This document shows positions 1 through 11,500 of a DNA stretch of 64,000 bases, piece after piece. Position numbers and translations under genes: made by a program. Below the pieces are notes generated by a model. That model did no database searches, was not told the origin of the DNA, and saw only the letters and a list, made by a program, of their open reading frames with translations. Location of the stretch: NCBI GenBank assembly GCA_036365515.1, contig CM070873.1:264486575-264550574 (forward strand), written 5' to 3'. Source of the DNA: Torymus aiolomorphi. Taxonomy: Eukaryota; Arthropoda; Insecta; Hymenoptera; Torymidae. The first letter of the stretch is position 1; each line of letters begins with the position of its first letter.

Positions 1-796
1 ATTTAAATAAATGGAACTTGTTTATCTAACATACATTGGCGATTACACGAACTTTCAAAGCAACGCCGCTTTGGAATCTGTTTCTTTTTTTTAATTTAGT
101 TGCTAATTTTACGAATTTCCATAAGATTAGTGTTAAATTCAAATAGCAATAATTCCGTAACCATTTTCGTTAAAGTCACTGAAATTTTATCAAATTTGGA
201 ATAATTTGTCACTATTTTTGTCTTATAGCCAGTAAACCATTAATTACTTTTACAATTTTCATACATTTATATAGAAAAAAATCGCTGCCAATTCATTGAC
301 AATTAGCTTCCTCAAACTGCAGTTATTTTTCTAGTACATTGAGTGCTTAACTCAGTATATAGATAAATAATTGTTATTTATCAACGTATATGTCTTTTAC
401 ATATTTTATTTTTTCAAATTTATTTTAAAAATTTACTTTAATATTTATTTTTTTTAATTTTCTTTTTCTTCGAATTTATACGTATATTTAAAAGTACAGT
501 CAGATTTTTTGGGGCAACGAATTCGGTTCTAAGATACAACAAAGCTATCTGTGTGCCAAAGTTCAAGAAGATTGGTTGATTTTTACTCCTGTTATCGTAG
601 CAGAACCAAAATCACACCTTTTTTCTAAAATAATTTTTTTCTCGAAAACAAATGAAGATAATCTCGTGAAATTTTAACTAAATCTTGTACTAGATAAGTT
701 TAATAAGTGGTTCAAATTTTAAGTCGATTGTCACGGGCTCAGCTCGACCGTCATCCGAGCCCTGACGCATCCGCTTCACGATAAAGACTAGACACT

Positions 797-820
797 CGCG
801 ATGCTCTCGAGCAAGCATCG
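797..820. repeat. Short hairpin abutting the tRNA-like sequence
   Basis: A 9-bp perfect stem CGCGATGCT / AGCATCGCG with a short CTCGAGCA loop ends exactly where the tRNA-like acceptor stem begins. Its role is unknown; it could be part of a tRNA-derived SINE or chance structure. Confidence 0.5.
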
Positions 821-891
821 CGACGTTAGCTCAGTGGTAGAGCGCGGGCCTACAAACCTCGAGATCGTGCGTTCGAATCCCGCTCGTCGCA
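820..891 (+). tRNA. tRNA-like sequence (anticodon ACA), probable pseudogene or SINE head
   Basis: It folds as a cloverleaf. The acceptor GCGACGT pairs with TCGTCGC except for the last pair. The D arm is GCTC/GAGC with an A-box TAGCTCAGTGG. The anticodon loop CTACAAA would read ACA (Cys UGU). The T arm is GTGCG-TTCGAAT-CCCGC and contains the B-box core GTTCGAATCC. A T-run at 894-899 could end Pol III transcription. Mismatches at 7-66, 31-39 and 52-62, and the unusual ACA anticodon (Cys is normally GCA), argue against a normal functional tRNA. It may be a decayed tRNA or a tRNA-derived SINE head. Confidence 0.6.
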
Positions 892-1419
892 TATTTTTTA
901 CGCGACTTATTAAGTCTGTCCTCTCATACGTAACACGATAAATAAAATATTTTTTAGAAATTAATTAAATAAGTATAAACCGTATTTTCATTAATAACAC
1001 ATGACAGACTAAAGATATTTCAATATTAAAAAAAGAAAATTTAGGTAATTTAGAGACCTTTCAATAAAAATTTATGATGTTAAGCAATACTGACTGTAAT
1101 ATATTAAAAAATAAAAGAAAAGAAAATTTCAAAAACGTTTTTTGGTTATAAAGCAAAAGAAAATCAATAAGATCAACAAATAGGTTATTTCTTTCAAAAT
1201 ATCATCCGAAACGAAGAGAATAAACTTTGTCCGATGAAAATCGGTCGAATGGTTCAAAAGTTATCGTCTTTACGCACACACACGAAAATTTTTTTGCTCA
1301 AAAACGACGGTTTTTAGTACCAAAAGTCTTAAAACATATTTTTAAACATTTTTTGTCTCAAAATTCTTTTTCACCGTTACATAGCTTCCTCTTTGAGCAA
1401 GCAAAAAGTTTTTTAAATA

Positions 1420-2820
1420 TACATATAGATATTTAAATATAAAAAAACATGATTATTCTTAGTGAAATAAAGTAAAATAACTTTATAATAGAAGACTTAC
1501 ACATTTCAGTAAGTTGGTTGAAATAGTTTAAAAATTCTTCAAAAAGAGTTATCTTATTCATTATGCAAATCTATTTGAGTTACGTTCGAAATTATTCAAG
1601 AAAGAATAGTAATATTAATTCTTTCGTAAATTAAACTTGTTAATTTCTGTGGTAATTACATCACAAGCAAAGTTTTTTTTTGTATATAAATATATAATAT
1701 TTAAAAATTTACATTGTTCCCGGCCTAGCTTTTGTTTATAATATCTAATTATTTATAACCAGTTAACATTTCTATAACAATTTTTCATAAATAAAGTAAG
1801 TTTATTTGAATTAAAGACTCAAAATTCTACATTATCAAAGCAGAAAATATGAAATAATATGCGAGAATTAATCGCAATAATTATGTGTCAAAAAGCATAG
1901 TAGATTTAAAGTATTTACACGATAATGCTACGTAATAATGAATTAGTAAAATGCCAAGCCTCTTTATGATAATAAAAATACCAAAAAAATGTTCTAAAAG
2001 AGCTCCAATGGTCATATAGAAATCAAAACTATATGCGGCAACAAGAGATGTGAATGTTTCTCATTTTGATAGAAATTTGTAATTTTTTAAATTAAATTAA
2101 ATGTCGATTTAATAATTAATTAATGGTACATCAAACAAAGAAATATTGAATGAGCTTAGTTTTGTTCAAATCGCATAAAAATATTGAAGGATAGTGAAAG
2201 TGTCGGGAAGCGTTCAGTCTCTCCGAGAAGAAAGACGAGGAAAGGTGAAAAAGAAGCGGGAGTTGCAAGGCTACGCTGCCGTTACCGGCGTAGCTAGTGG
2301 ATGAAAGTTTATGAAATGGAGAAAGCCAATTGGCATGATACATAAACGGCACACTTCAACTGACCTAATGCTATAGTATAATGTTATTTTACACAACACA
2401 AATTGCATATTTTGTCGTTTTGCTAACAGGCAACTAAACACTATTTCAATGATATTCCTTATTGATATTATGCAATGTATTTTTATGAAAGATTTAAAAT
2501 ATTCTAAACTAGTTATTGATAAATTTTTTGCAATTTACTTTTTTAGTGAACATATCCAAGAAACCCAAATTTTAAATTTATGGTTGTAATCAACATCATA
2601 AAAGTTAATATTTCGATTTTGTTCCAGAAAAAAAAAATTTGATTTTTTTCTTCAGAAAAATAAAGAGGGAATTTAAAGTTGTTGCCAAAGTAAAATATCA
2701 AAAACTAAATTGTTCGTAAAGATAAATAAAATAAGCCAAAATACCCCATCATTACTAAAAGCTATTTAATTGTAGTTTACACATAGTTAACTTTAAGTCA
2801 CCGTAACTTCTAATACAATA
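1420..2820. other. AT-rich intergenic DNA, no gene seen
   Basis: Mostly poly-A/T-rich sequence. The only compositional change is a purine-rich stretch at about 2210-2330 that is open on the minus strand for 73 codons. Its translation is Ser/Phe-rich and resembles no family I know. I see no splice-bounded coding exon. Confidence 0.5.
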
Positions 2821-2824
2821 AAGC

Positions 2825-3138
2825 TTTTATAGCACGGCGTGACCTAAACCCGCACTTTAGTCACGCTTATCCGTGACTAAAGTAGTCCTTTTTTGCACCG
2901 CGTTTATCACACTCGCTACGTTCGTGCGCTAACCTCACGGTGCAAAAAAAGGAATACTTTGGGCACGGATAGGCGTGACATCGGGCTTAGGGCAGGCAGT
3001 GTTATAAAACTCTGTACGATACTCGTGACTTAGTGGCTCTTTATTGCACGACGCTTAGCGCCCTCGCTGCGCTCGGGCACTAACCTCACGCTGTGCAAAA
3101 AAGAGCCACTTTAGTCACACGTATCGTAATATACTATT
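2825..3138 (+). repeat. Two-hairpin repeat (TATAGCACGGYGTGACCTAA), copy 1
   Basis: A ~312-bp element running from TTATAGCACGG to CACACGTATCGTAATATACT. It contains two internal inverted pairs: TCCTTTTTTGCACCG / CGGTGCAAAAAAAGGA and GTGGCTCTTTATTGCACG / GTGCAAAAAAGAGCCAC. The hairpin tops carry CTCGCTACGTTCGTGCGC-type CpG-rich sequence. A second full-length copy lies at 63449-63759 in the same orientation. It has no coding capacity. Confidence 0.75.
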
Positions 3139-3139
3139 G

Positions 3140-4024
3140 GTTCAAGTATTGTTTGAATTTATACATTCCAATTTTAGCCGTAAAAAGACAATAAAAAATG
3201 AGTGCTTTTACTTTAGCACTTAGTATTAAAAAAATTCAAAAGGTTTAGGATGTACAGGAGGCATTTCTATAGCCACCTGTAATAGTCGCACTTTACGCCC
3301 ACAAAACACAAAGGTTTTAGCATACTTTACGCCTACTATGACGAAAAATAATGTTATTATATAGCACATAGAGAACAGAATGAATAAACTTTGTTCTGTT
3401 AAAATTGATTTATTAGTTCTCGAGATATTTAATTTTAAATTAGTACTTTAAAGTGTTTGAAAACGATACTACGATAAAATTATTGAATTTTTATTGAATA
3501 TTGTTCAAATTTGTTTCTTGATCATTCATAATAATCTTCGTAGATTGTTAAAGAATTGCAAAATATACTTCCCATTTTTCCAAGTTACAGAAATTATGTT
3601 TATAATTTTTTAAGGAAACATTTTTTTAAGAAAAAGTCTTTTAAACGCGATTCTGTAGTCAGTTGTGCAAGAAAACAAAATTTCATATTAATTTGTTGAA
3701 ACAAATTATTTAAAGAAAGTGACTGAAATGAAAGGGTCAAAAGTTGAAATCCTGATGGCAAAAGGTTATCTGAGGACATCATCAACAATTTATTCGGACT
3801 AGACGAATTGAATACTCAATACTTTGAAGTATTTAACATAATACTAGCGTTTATTTGCGCGCTACGCGCGCCATCATTCCGCTTTTTCTCGATTCCCTTC
3901 CGAGGTTAGAGATCGATTTCTAGATTCGAAGCAGTAATATAGATTATCTCGAACGCTCAAATTTTATAAGGAAATACGTACATTAAATTAAACTATTCAA
4001 ACTAAATAAAACTATCGGATTGAT
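3140..4024. other. AT-rich intergenic DNA, no gene seen
   Basis: No splice-bounded ORF is visible. A small CpG-containing patch near 3855-3910 (GCGCGCTACGCGCG) resembles the tips of the CpG-rich hairpin repeats elsewhere in the window. Short open stretches here are unremarkable for AT-rich DNA. Confidence 0.45.
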
Positions 4025-4431
4025 CGATATAAAATTGGAAAATTTTCAAAACCGACAAAGTTATATGCAACTGTTTATAATATTCATGGACAAATCTACA
4101 AATAATTAGATATAACTTTGAAGATCAGATTTTGAAAATTTTTCAATATTTAGGTCGGTCCTCCCCTGGAAATTGAAAAGGGAATAAAATGAGATATTCC
4201 AAATTAAAATTGAATGAAAAACAAAAAAGATTAGGTATGTAGAGATTTGGCTGAGAGTAGATTTGATACCTCCACCATTTGACAGTGTGACCAGTTCTTT
4301 CATCAAGTTAAAAAATGTTATGTTAAAACCCCTTTTCTTGACATATCAGTTTTTAAATTGGAATGTGTAAACAAATCATTGTTAAAAATTGTCATAGCTT
4401 TAGAGCTGCTAGACCGCTGAAACCACCTTAA
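4025..4431 (+). mobile_element. TTAA-type foldback element, truncated copy
   Basis: This is homologous to the central and right part of the element at 16929-17595. Shared features are the central GATATAAAATTGGAAAATTTTC motif, ATGAGA(T/C)(A/C)TTCCAAATTAAAA, GGAATGTGTAAACAAATCAT, and the right terminus TAGACCGCTGAAACCACC followed by TTAA at 4428-4431. The left half is missing, so the copy is 5'-truncated or rearranged. It is non-coding. Confidence 0.7.
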
Positions 4432-4434
4432 ATA

Positions 4435-5418
4435 CTCAATCCCTGTATCGAGTAATTTATACAATAATTTATAAAGTTATGATCTAAGTATATCATTTCA
4501 AAGTAAATAATAGATAACTGATGTATTATAAATATTATCAGGTAAAAGCAAATGACAATACAATAAAGAAAAAGTATACACATATTTTTATTATAGTATT
4601 CTACCACTTTACCAAGATTCAAATCAAAACTCAATACTTTTAAGGCTACTTTAATGTAAAGTTATGTTTTACGGAATGGAGATATCTATATTTTTATTTA
4701 CACAATTGATTGATCAAACTGTTCTATTATATTGCAAACTGTTTAACCATTGACAATCTGACGTATAATCAAATAGTTATAATATAAATCTTCAAACGGT
4801 CTAATAGTTATGAACAGATACCATTTCGAACTATTCAAACTCTTCGATCATTTTGAACTATTCAACTAAAGTTCAAATAGTTTTGTGTTTTCGAGTAATG
4901 GGTTCGACTCGACTCAAGTTCGTCAAATCGAGTATCAAGACCAAGTACTTCAAATTCACGAACAATCGTGCACCTCTAGTGCCCATATAGCCTTGAATCT
5001 ATATGTGAGGTTGGTCTGGTCGGTAACAATTACCTGTAGGACTTTTGAGGGAATACTTACACTATCATAGATTCCTGTAGTACCGAGATAAAAACATTAT
5101 TTTTTAACGCAGGAAATATAAAATTTTTATTTCACCTATAATATTGCGAGCGTAAAATAAGGCGTAACATAAGCAGTTCGCGCCCACTACGTAAGAAAAA
5201 TATTATTGTACTACAAAGATGAATTTGGGCGCGCTTTGCGTTATATGTGGCACTGAATTAACCTCCCATCAGTAACAAACAGAACTATTTTTAACAGTTT
5301 TGACTAATCATTCAACTTAAAATTTGCCACCGTAGTTTTTTTATAAATAACTTTTAATTTAATTTTAAAGGCGAAAAAAATATTTTATAATAATTAATTT
5401 AGAATAAATTATTTTCAG
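4435..5418. other. Region upstream of the first recognised LSM11 exon
   Basis: The first visible LSM11 exon starts in mid-codon, so at least one more 5' exon must exist upstream. I looked here for a start-bearing exon ending in a GT donor and found none convincing. An open stretch at 4885-5070 carries no LSM11-like residues. The 5' exon may be here, further upstream, or outside the window. Confidence 0.4.
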
Positions 5419-5549
5419 AACCAACAGCAGCATTTAACAGGGAACATCAATCAAAATATTCTGAGAAAAATGTTCTTAGTCGAATGCAGAAAATGTTTGG
5501 ACCTTTAGCAGTTCTATACAATTACATGGAAAATAAAACTAGAATAAAG
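5419..5549 (+). CDS. LSM11: LSM11 coding exon before Sm1
   Basis: The exon follows a TTATTTTCAG acceptor and begins with two bases completing a split codon, then PTAAFNREHQSKYSEK and MQKMFGPLAVLYNY. It ends ...TRIK at AAG followed by GTAGTA. The '(F)GPL..LY' segment matches the stretch just before Sm1 in LSm11 proteins, where vertebrate LSm11 has a PLRTLY-type sequence. The donor is slightly weak (GTAGTA). Confidence 0.8.
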
Positions 5550-8500
5550 GTAGTAAACCTAATTAATATGGAATTAAAAATTATGATGTTTTTTTGTATG
5601 TCTTAATAAGCATTTGTGTTATTGACATGCAGAATTTGCGCGTTGCTTATAATAAAAATTAGGGAATCAGTTGGCAGTTTTTCAGGAATAGTATATTACG
5701 CAACTATAGGGAGGTAAAGAGTTGGCCAGTCCACAGGACGTGTAAATGGCAAACAAGTGCCCTAGGGTGGCCAACTCTTTATCTCCCTAGTTACGTAATA
5801 TACTAGTTCACCATACCCGGGCCGAAAATACCATATTCGCGTTTTTGAGCCTGGGGCGAAAGTGGTACTTTCGGCCAGGGTATGGTGAAAAATGGCTTTT
5901 CGCAAGCTCTTTGAAGCCGCTATAAGGTTAACGTTCGTAGCCATGGAGACGAACGCGCCCTTAGCCCCAATCGAAAGAATAGGCGTAGAAACATGTTTGG
6001 TGCGTGGGCCATTGCCTGGAATAAGAGTCAGAGGCGAGGTCACTGTTTTGCCAGGGTTCATGACCTCTTTAGCCTTGACTATATTTTCGACATATATATA
6101 CATATTTTTCTGTATAGCTCACTGAACTTTCGTTTTTTTAATTCACTCGTTTTTTATAACAAATTCTGAAATATCGTAGTTCATTCATCAAATTTTCTAA
6201 ATGAACAAAAATTATTATAATTTATAATATAGACTTCATCTTCTTTATGAACAGACGACGATCATAAATGTAAATAATTTTTCTTTATGATAATGTCTAA
6301 AAAATGTAATGATTTTGTGCTTATAACGAGTATAACAACATTGTAATGATAAGTTAGACGAAAATATAAAGAAAGCAATGAAATATGCAAAAACCAAAAT
6401 TAAAAGAATTAATGAACAAAAGAATCTTTAAAATCTAAATATCGAAGAAGCTGCAAGAACAGCAGCTTAATAATAGCAGTGAGAGCAGGCTTTTTCTGAT
6501 CACATAATAATATTATATTGCGAAGTAATGAATTGATTCATCAACCTTCGTCAAATGATTCAAAGCCGTTCGTGTGCCCTTAAAGCAAAGCATTTCATTT
6601 TCGACCTTCGAATGAAGTTTTCAAGGACACAATGAAAAATATCACGCTTGTTGAGTGCTTGTATCTTTTTGCAGGTAAATAGTGATCGAGGTTTAAAAGT
6701 AAATTTTAATTCTATTTTTGCAATTTGTTAACCAAATAATAATGTTTTTATCAAACAACGAATATTTAGTCTGAGAGTGACGTTGCTTAAATTGGCAAAG
6801 TAAAGAAAAGAAAACAAGCATCGGACGGGCTAACGTCGGATTTCATTATAATGAAGCAGCGCTCGTAAACACACGTAGACAGACACAAACGCACACGCAA
6901 AGCGCATGAGTGAGCGCCAAAAGGCATTGACGAAGGCCTTGCTGCGTCGGCAACTACACTTCCGCGTATCAGCACAGCGCGAACACTATCTCGTCTCTAC
7001 ATAACAACTATTCTCAATGCAATTGATTCAACTGCTGTTGTATTGATATTCGTCAATAATGGCAAAAAATCGCGTTGAATCGCTCTATTTTTCTTGTGTA
7101 ATGAGCCAAATAGATGACGCTGGATAGTGGTAGATGCCTACCACGTTACACTTGCTTCACTCTAATTTACTTTCTTCACTCATCAGTTTACAATTATACA
7201 AGCAATTTTAAGACAGCTGTTCCTCATTTTCGTCTTATAGGTTTACACGAGAAATGAAACTGGTATAAGAGGACACGTGGAGGCTTACATAGCTGCTTTC
7301 GACAGACATTGGAACCTTGCTCTTGAAGATTGCCTTGAAACCTGGAGTAGAAAAGTTAAAAGGAAAGCACCAGCTTTGGGTAAGTTATTTTCAAATATCT
7401 ATTCCCAATAAAATCGTTTCACTTTAGCGTGTAATTTTATATCTACTGATGATCAAAGAAAATTAAGAGTTGGAGTATTTTTATATATGTAAGAAAACTC
7501 AAAATTCAGTTAGAAAATCATAGGCAAATCTAATTAAAATGTGTTTGGCATTGGATGTTTCGTTTATTCTTGAAGCTGTAGGTAATAACTTACACTGAAA
7601 AGTCGCGATCGAAATACGCGCAATATATCAAGTTTATATTTTTCATTTTTACACGTGTACATGACCATGAACGAAACTAACCCATTGTAAAGGCGTTCTA
7701 ACATTGTACTTCGCTATATTATCACCTATCTTATTTATGCCAAATTATAGTGCGATAATTGAAAAAAAAAATTGTACAAGTGTATCATATCCTACTATAG
7801 TTTTTTAAGAATATCAATAGACAAAATATTCATATTTTTATAATGAATATTTTTCTTATTTTTCTATAATTATACTTCTTTTGAATAAATACTACACTAT
7901 TACCAAATATTTTCCTTCCTCATTAGTTCCTTTAGAAAACTGATGTGAACCAATTGTATAAGTATAAAAACATTTAGGATAAATATCTGTATTACTACTT
8001 AACAAGCCGTATAGTCGCCTAATCGGATTACTATCGACATGTTTTTAGATATGATGTAGTATAGTGTATTCATCAAAATCAAATTATGATAATTTTTCAT
8101 ATATTATTTTCTATGAAAACAAGTAAAACTAGGAGGGCCGTGGCCCCCCTGCGTGCTATTGCGCGCCGACTCCCTGCTGTTTATATAAAAACTTCGTTTT
8201 TACATATGAGGCACGACCGCTACTATTCCAAAGAAATATCTTCGACATTGCAAAAACTGTTATATCTCCAATACTAATACATTATATTTTCATGAAAACT
8301 GTAACACATTTATGAAAAAATATTTGTTTTCTATAATGACCAAAAATTAACTATTTTGATTGTATTTAAGCGTTTTTAATCGTTGTTTCGGGTTTAACTT
8401 ACTAGAAATTATTTTACGCAAAAATGTTCAAATCAAATCCTATTAAATGATAAGCGAAAATCGACTATTTCAGATGTATTTAGACGTTAAAAATCGTTTT

Positions 8501-11500
8501 TATAAGTTTAGTTCGACAGGAACTCCTTGTATATGAAAATGTTAAATGGAAAAAAGTTTTGTTTCAATGTTATTTATAACTTTTGCGTTTAATATTTTTG
8601 TACAAAATCAAATCCTACTAAGTTATAACCAAAACCCGACCATTTTAGATACATTTCGGCGTTAAAAATCGTTTTTATGGGTTTAACTCATCAGGAATTG
8701 ACTGTATAAAAAAATGTTCAATAGGAAAAAATTTTGTTTTAATATTATCTGTAACTTTTACATTTAACATTTTTGTGTAAAATCAAATTCTGTCAAGTAA
8801 CAAGGACAAATTGATTATTTTGTCGATTATATTACTATTGCGTTCACAAATATTGTTCACAGAAAAAAATTTTCAATGTAAAAATGACGCCTTTTAATTA
8901 GTTTTACCAGAAGCATGTGTTAAATTTATATTGAAAATTAATTTTCGATAGGTTATAAGCTTAAAATCTGTTTTTTCAAATTTTTAATTGGTCTGGCGTT
9001 TTTTTTATTTTCCGATGGATTTGGGTCAATATAGAACTGTCCAGTACTTATAATTAGATGAGTATCTGGCCCAACATTCGTTTAAATCCGTTGAAATTTC
9101 TCTGAGATAATCGAGAAACTTGAGTACATAAAGACGTACAGACATACACACATCCCACAAAGCGCTTAAAACGTACTCGTTTTGGGTCGAAAATAGTTTT
9201 TATATATTAAACTGTTAGTTTTTAAAGTCCGACAATTTTCGCTCTGGTGAAATTATAAGGCTCTCCCGAGTAGCGGTCGTATAAATGTTTGTAAAGCGAC
9301 TTTGTCGAAACGTTCTCGATAGAATACTACAGTCGTATTACTGCAGAATTTTTTGGTTCAATAACTAAACAGATTTTCGAACTTTTGTTTCATCCGAATC
9401 CGGGATTTAAGTACTGCTGCGAAAATATACTAATAGTTTTTGTAAGATTTCTTTAGAATAATTAACTGATCTAGATATAATTTTGATTTGCAGGTTTTGA
9501 TTATTTTTTATTTTTTATATTGGCACCTCCCCCTGCAATTGAATAATGAACAAAATGAGACCTTACAAATTAAAATCGGATCATAATTGAAAGAGATGTC
9601 AGTGTTTTATTGAATTTCTGTTTAGGTCGCTGTATTTACTTTAAGAGAAGTTAAATTTTGTTACAAAAAATTTTATTCGTTATTTGAAGTTTCCTTCATT
9701 TAAGTTATACCTTTACTTATATTTATACAGTATGCGAAAAAATCATATTAATAAATCTTAAAATTCACTCGGAAAAATCGAGAAGGGCCACCTGAAATTA
9801 CTGTGAAGCTAGGCCCGTGAGAAAAGTTATTAACGTTCTTATATATACAAGTTTAACATGGAGTCTTATGGGGAACAGAAAACATTTGCGTATATTACAG
9901 TATTTATCGTTCAGTTTTTGTGTAAAATTTTTGTTATAAAAGATAAAAGTTTAACGAAAATTTATTGGTTTTTAAAAATGTCATTGAAAACTTTTAACTA
10001 AAAAAATTAATTGATTAAAAACAAAAAAGATACATTTAACCTAAAAATAAATTCAAATCAGCCACTTTTTATTGATAATTTTGATGATTAGAACTATTTT
10101 ATTTCAATGTATTATCGTCATTGAGTATTAGTTTACTTATGTAATAGTTTTAAAAAAACATTAACTCATTAACAAATAAGAAATGTAAAGTAGAAAACAG
10201 TCTACACATTTTGACTATAGTGCAGTACCGTGAGTACTACCTTAAATCTTTATCCAGGATTTTTGTAAATGGAATGCTTGTTGTTTGAAAAGAGGCTTTT
10301 GCTTACTGAAATTTTTTTATTTAAAGCTAAAATTGGCCGTACCAACTTTTTAAAAATTGTTAGAGATATTATTAGAGTTATCATATAATTTAAGTTGATC
10401 TTCATGTTTACTAAAATTAGTAGTAATTATTTTATTATTTGATACAGTTACTCAAGTGACAAAGATTCTTTTAGTGTTACTAAAGCAATCCGAGATAAAG
10501 TCTGAACATCGATGGATTTTTAAAAAATACAAGGCCCGACCTTGACTCATATATTATACCTCTACGCTCTACTTAAAAACGATGTCGTTGTCTAAACGGG
10601 GCCGTATATTTTGTTCGTTTTTCTACTTTGTCGTCATTGCATTTGCTCCCATTAAGTGTCACGATAAGCAATTGTTTTAGGAAAAAAGGAAACTGCGTAG
10701 CGCTAGTATAAGCGTATTGTTCTAAACTAGTAATGTACATGAAAAACAATTAGGTACGCTATTTTGAAGAACTTCGAATATTTTTCAGTTTTAATCAAAA
10801 TACTTATTTATTGATCTTACTGCAGATAAGAATATACCAGAATCTGTTTTAGTATTTATTAAAGACTTTGTGTTTCTTGCTATTCTTTTTGATTAAATAT
10901 ATATTATAGAAGTTTTTTAACTATATAAAAGATGGTCATTTATAATAAAACCATGCAATGTTTGTAATAACTAGTTTTTGCACGAAAATGCGAAGCTGGC
11001 CATAATTTAAATTAGTTTTAATAATCCTTATTTTTATAAAAAAAAGTGTATGAATTTGTATAAAAAAAGTCAATCAAAAATATTGTATCATATTTTTGTT
11101 GATTATCATTAAATGGGTGATGTAGAAGAAATTTACAAACTATGAGTTGAACATTAGTTGTAAATGAATTATATACAAAAATTAATTAGAAAAAAAAAGT
11201 TTAATATATAATTCTGGAAATTATATTTTCAAAAATTATATAAAAAAACTTTTACAATTGTACAATTTCTACACAAACAAACATTTTTTCAGTTTCATAC
11301 AAAAATTATGAACTATAATTTATTACAGTTTACTTTTTTAAGATTATTAAATAATAGATTCAAAGTGATTTTAAAAACGAGTTTTTTATTCATAAATCTT
11401 CATGGTCGGAAAGTATTTTTAATATTTAGGAAGCCAGATTTTAACTATAACTTTAATCAATAATAAATATTCTTTTGTCAGTTTGTGTTGATAAATACCT

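Larger units (their letters stand above)
281..1405 (+). repeat. Dispersed ~1.1-kb repeat 'GCTTCCTC', copy 1
   Basis: The segment opens with CGCTGCCAATTCATTG followed by AGCTTCCTCAAAC, and closes with a second GCTTCCTC motif at about 1384. The same opening and closing motifs recur at 36784-37903 and 38046-38498. Shared internal landmarks include a 'TTTTTACTCC(T/C)G...ATCG' stretch and a CGACCGA/GGTCGA stretch followed by CACACAC. There is no long ORF, so this looks like a non-autonomous or decayed element. Internal boundaries are approximate, and the tRNA-like sequence at 820-891 has no counterpart in copy 2, so it is probably an insertion. Confidence 0.5.
5550..7240 (+). other. LSM11 intron between the two Sm1-region exons
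   Basis: A 1,691-bp intron with donor GTAGTA and acceptor TTATAG. It holds the CCATACCC hairpin repeat (5689-5892) and a GC-richer coding-like fragment (5892-6103). From about 6130 the sequence is AT-rich and otherwise featureless, apart from a mildly GC-rich stretch at 6810-7000. No other exon is evident. Confidence 0.6.

Noticed and set aside
4885..5070. Possible 5' exon of LSM11
   Set aside because: Although it starts with ATG upstream of the first known exon, the translation has no LSm11-like residues and no suitable donor in phase.
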